Shown here: positions 14,375 through 14,465 of the stretch, piece after piece
How positions within the stretch are numbered: the stretch's first letter is position 1
How the letters are laid out: each line of letters begins with the position of its first letter
The notes under the pieces: model-generated
What the model was told of the DNA's origin: nothing
Databases searched by the model: none
What the model saw: only the letters and a program-made list of their open reading frames with translations
Translations under genes and position numbers: made by a program
DNA from: Clostridia bacterium
GTDB lineage: Bacteria > Bacillota_A > Clostridia > Peptostreptococcales > JAAYPU01
Length of the DNA: 14,465 nt
Reading direction: 5' to 3'
Assembly (NCBI GenBank): GCA_022360735.1
Contig: JAKSCF010000600.1
Location: 1 to 14,465, forward strand

Positions 14375-14465
14375 ATATTAAGTTGTGAAAGGTATCATTC
14401 AAGTGTTCATATGGAAGATAGTCCAGAAAATTAAGATTTAATAAGTCTATTCATTATTAATTATA

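Overview
The window looks like chromosomal DNA from an anaerobic, low-GC Firmicute of the class Clostridia. The evidence is AT-rich spacers, strong Shine-Dalgarno sites, a TTG start, a tryptophan T-box leader, sigma-54 promoters with a PAS-type enhancer-binding protein, a molybdenum hydroxylase operon, and a flavin/iron-sulfur complex typical of ferredoxin-based energy metabolism. No mobile element, CRISPR array, rRNA or tRNA was seen.

Layout. (1) Positions 1-3346 hold the end of a molybdenum hydroxylase (xanthine dehydrogenase-type) operon: the last codons of what is probably the FAD subunit, the 2Fe-2S subunit, the molybdopterin subunit, and a MocA-like cofactor cytidylyltransferase. The genes abut or overlap. 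(2) Positions 3414-4967 hold a sigma-A promoter, a complete T-box leader with a UGG (Trp) specifier and terminator, and a lone trpB with no trpA beside it. (3) Positions 4968-5655 are a non-coding spacer. It contains an extended -10 promoter-like site with a hairpin, a 9-bp inverted repeat that is a candidate enhancer site, and a near-consensus sigma-54 promoter. (4) Positions 5656-11474 hold a three-gene operon for a NuoE-like protein, a NuoF-like protein and a 1173-residue fusion (NuoG-type ferredoxin, GltD/NfnB-like NADPH flavoprotein, ferredoxins, and a shortened formate-dehydrogenase-like domain). It best fits a Stn-type (Sporomusa-type Nfn) electron-bifurcating transhydrogenase. It ends at a bidirectional terminator. 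(5) Positions 11573-12937 on the minus strand encode a PAS/AAA+/Fis sigma-54 activator. (6) Positions 13316-14374 hold a second near-perfect sigma-54 promoter followed by a threonine/serine dehydratase-family enzyme.

How it fits together. The most interesting reading is a compact sigma-54 regulon. One PAS-containing activator sits between two sigma-54 promoters, one driving the transhydrogenase operon and one driving a PLP-dependent amino-acid dehydratase. This would couple catabolism of a hydroxy-amino acid to balancing of the NADH, NADPH and ferredoxin pools. The promoters and protein families are visible in the sequence. The regulatory link and the metabolic logic are inference.
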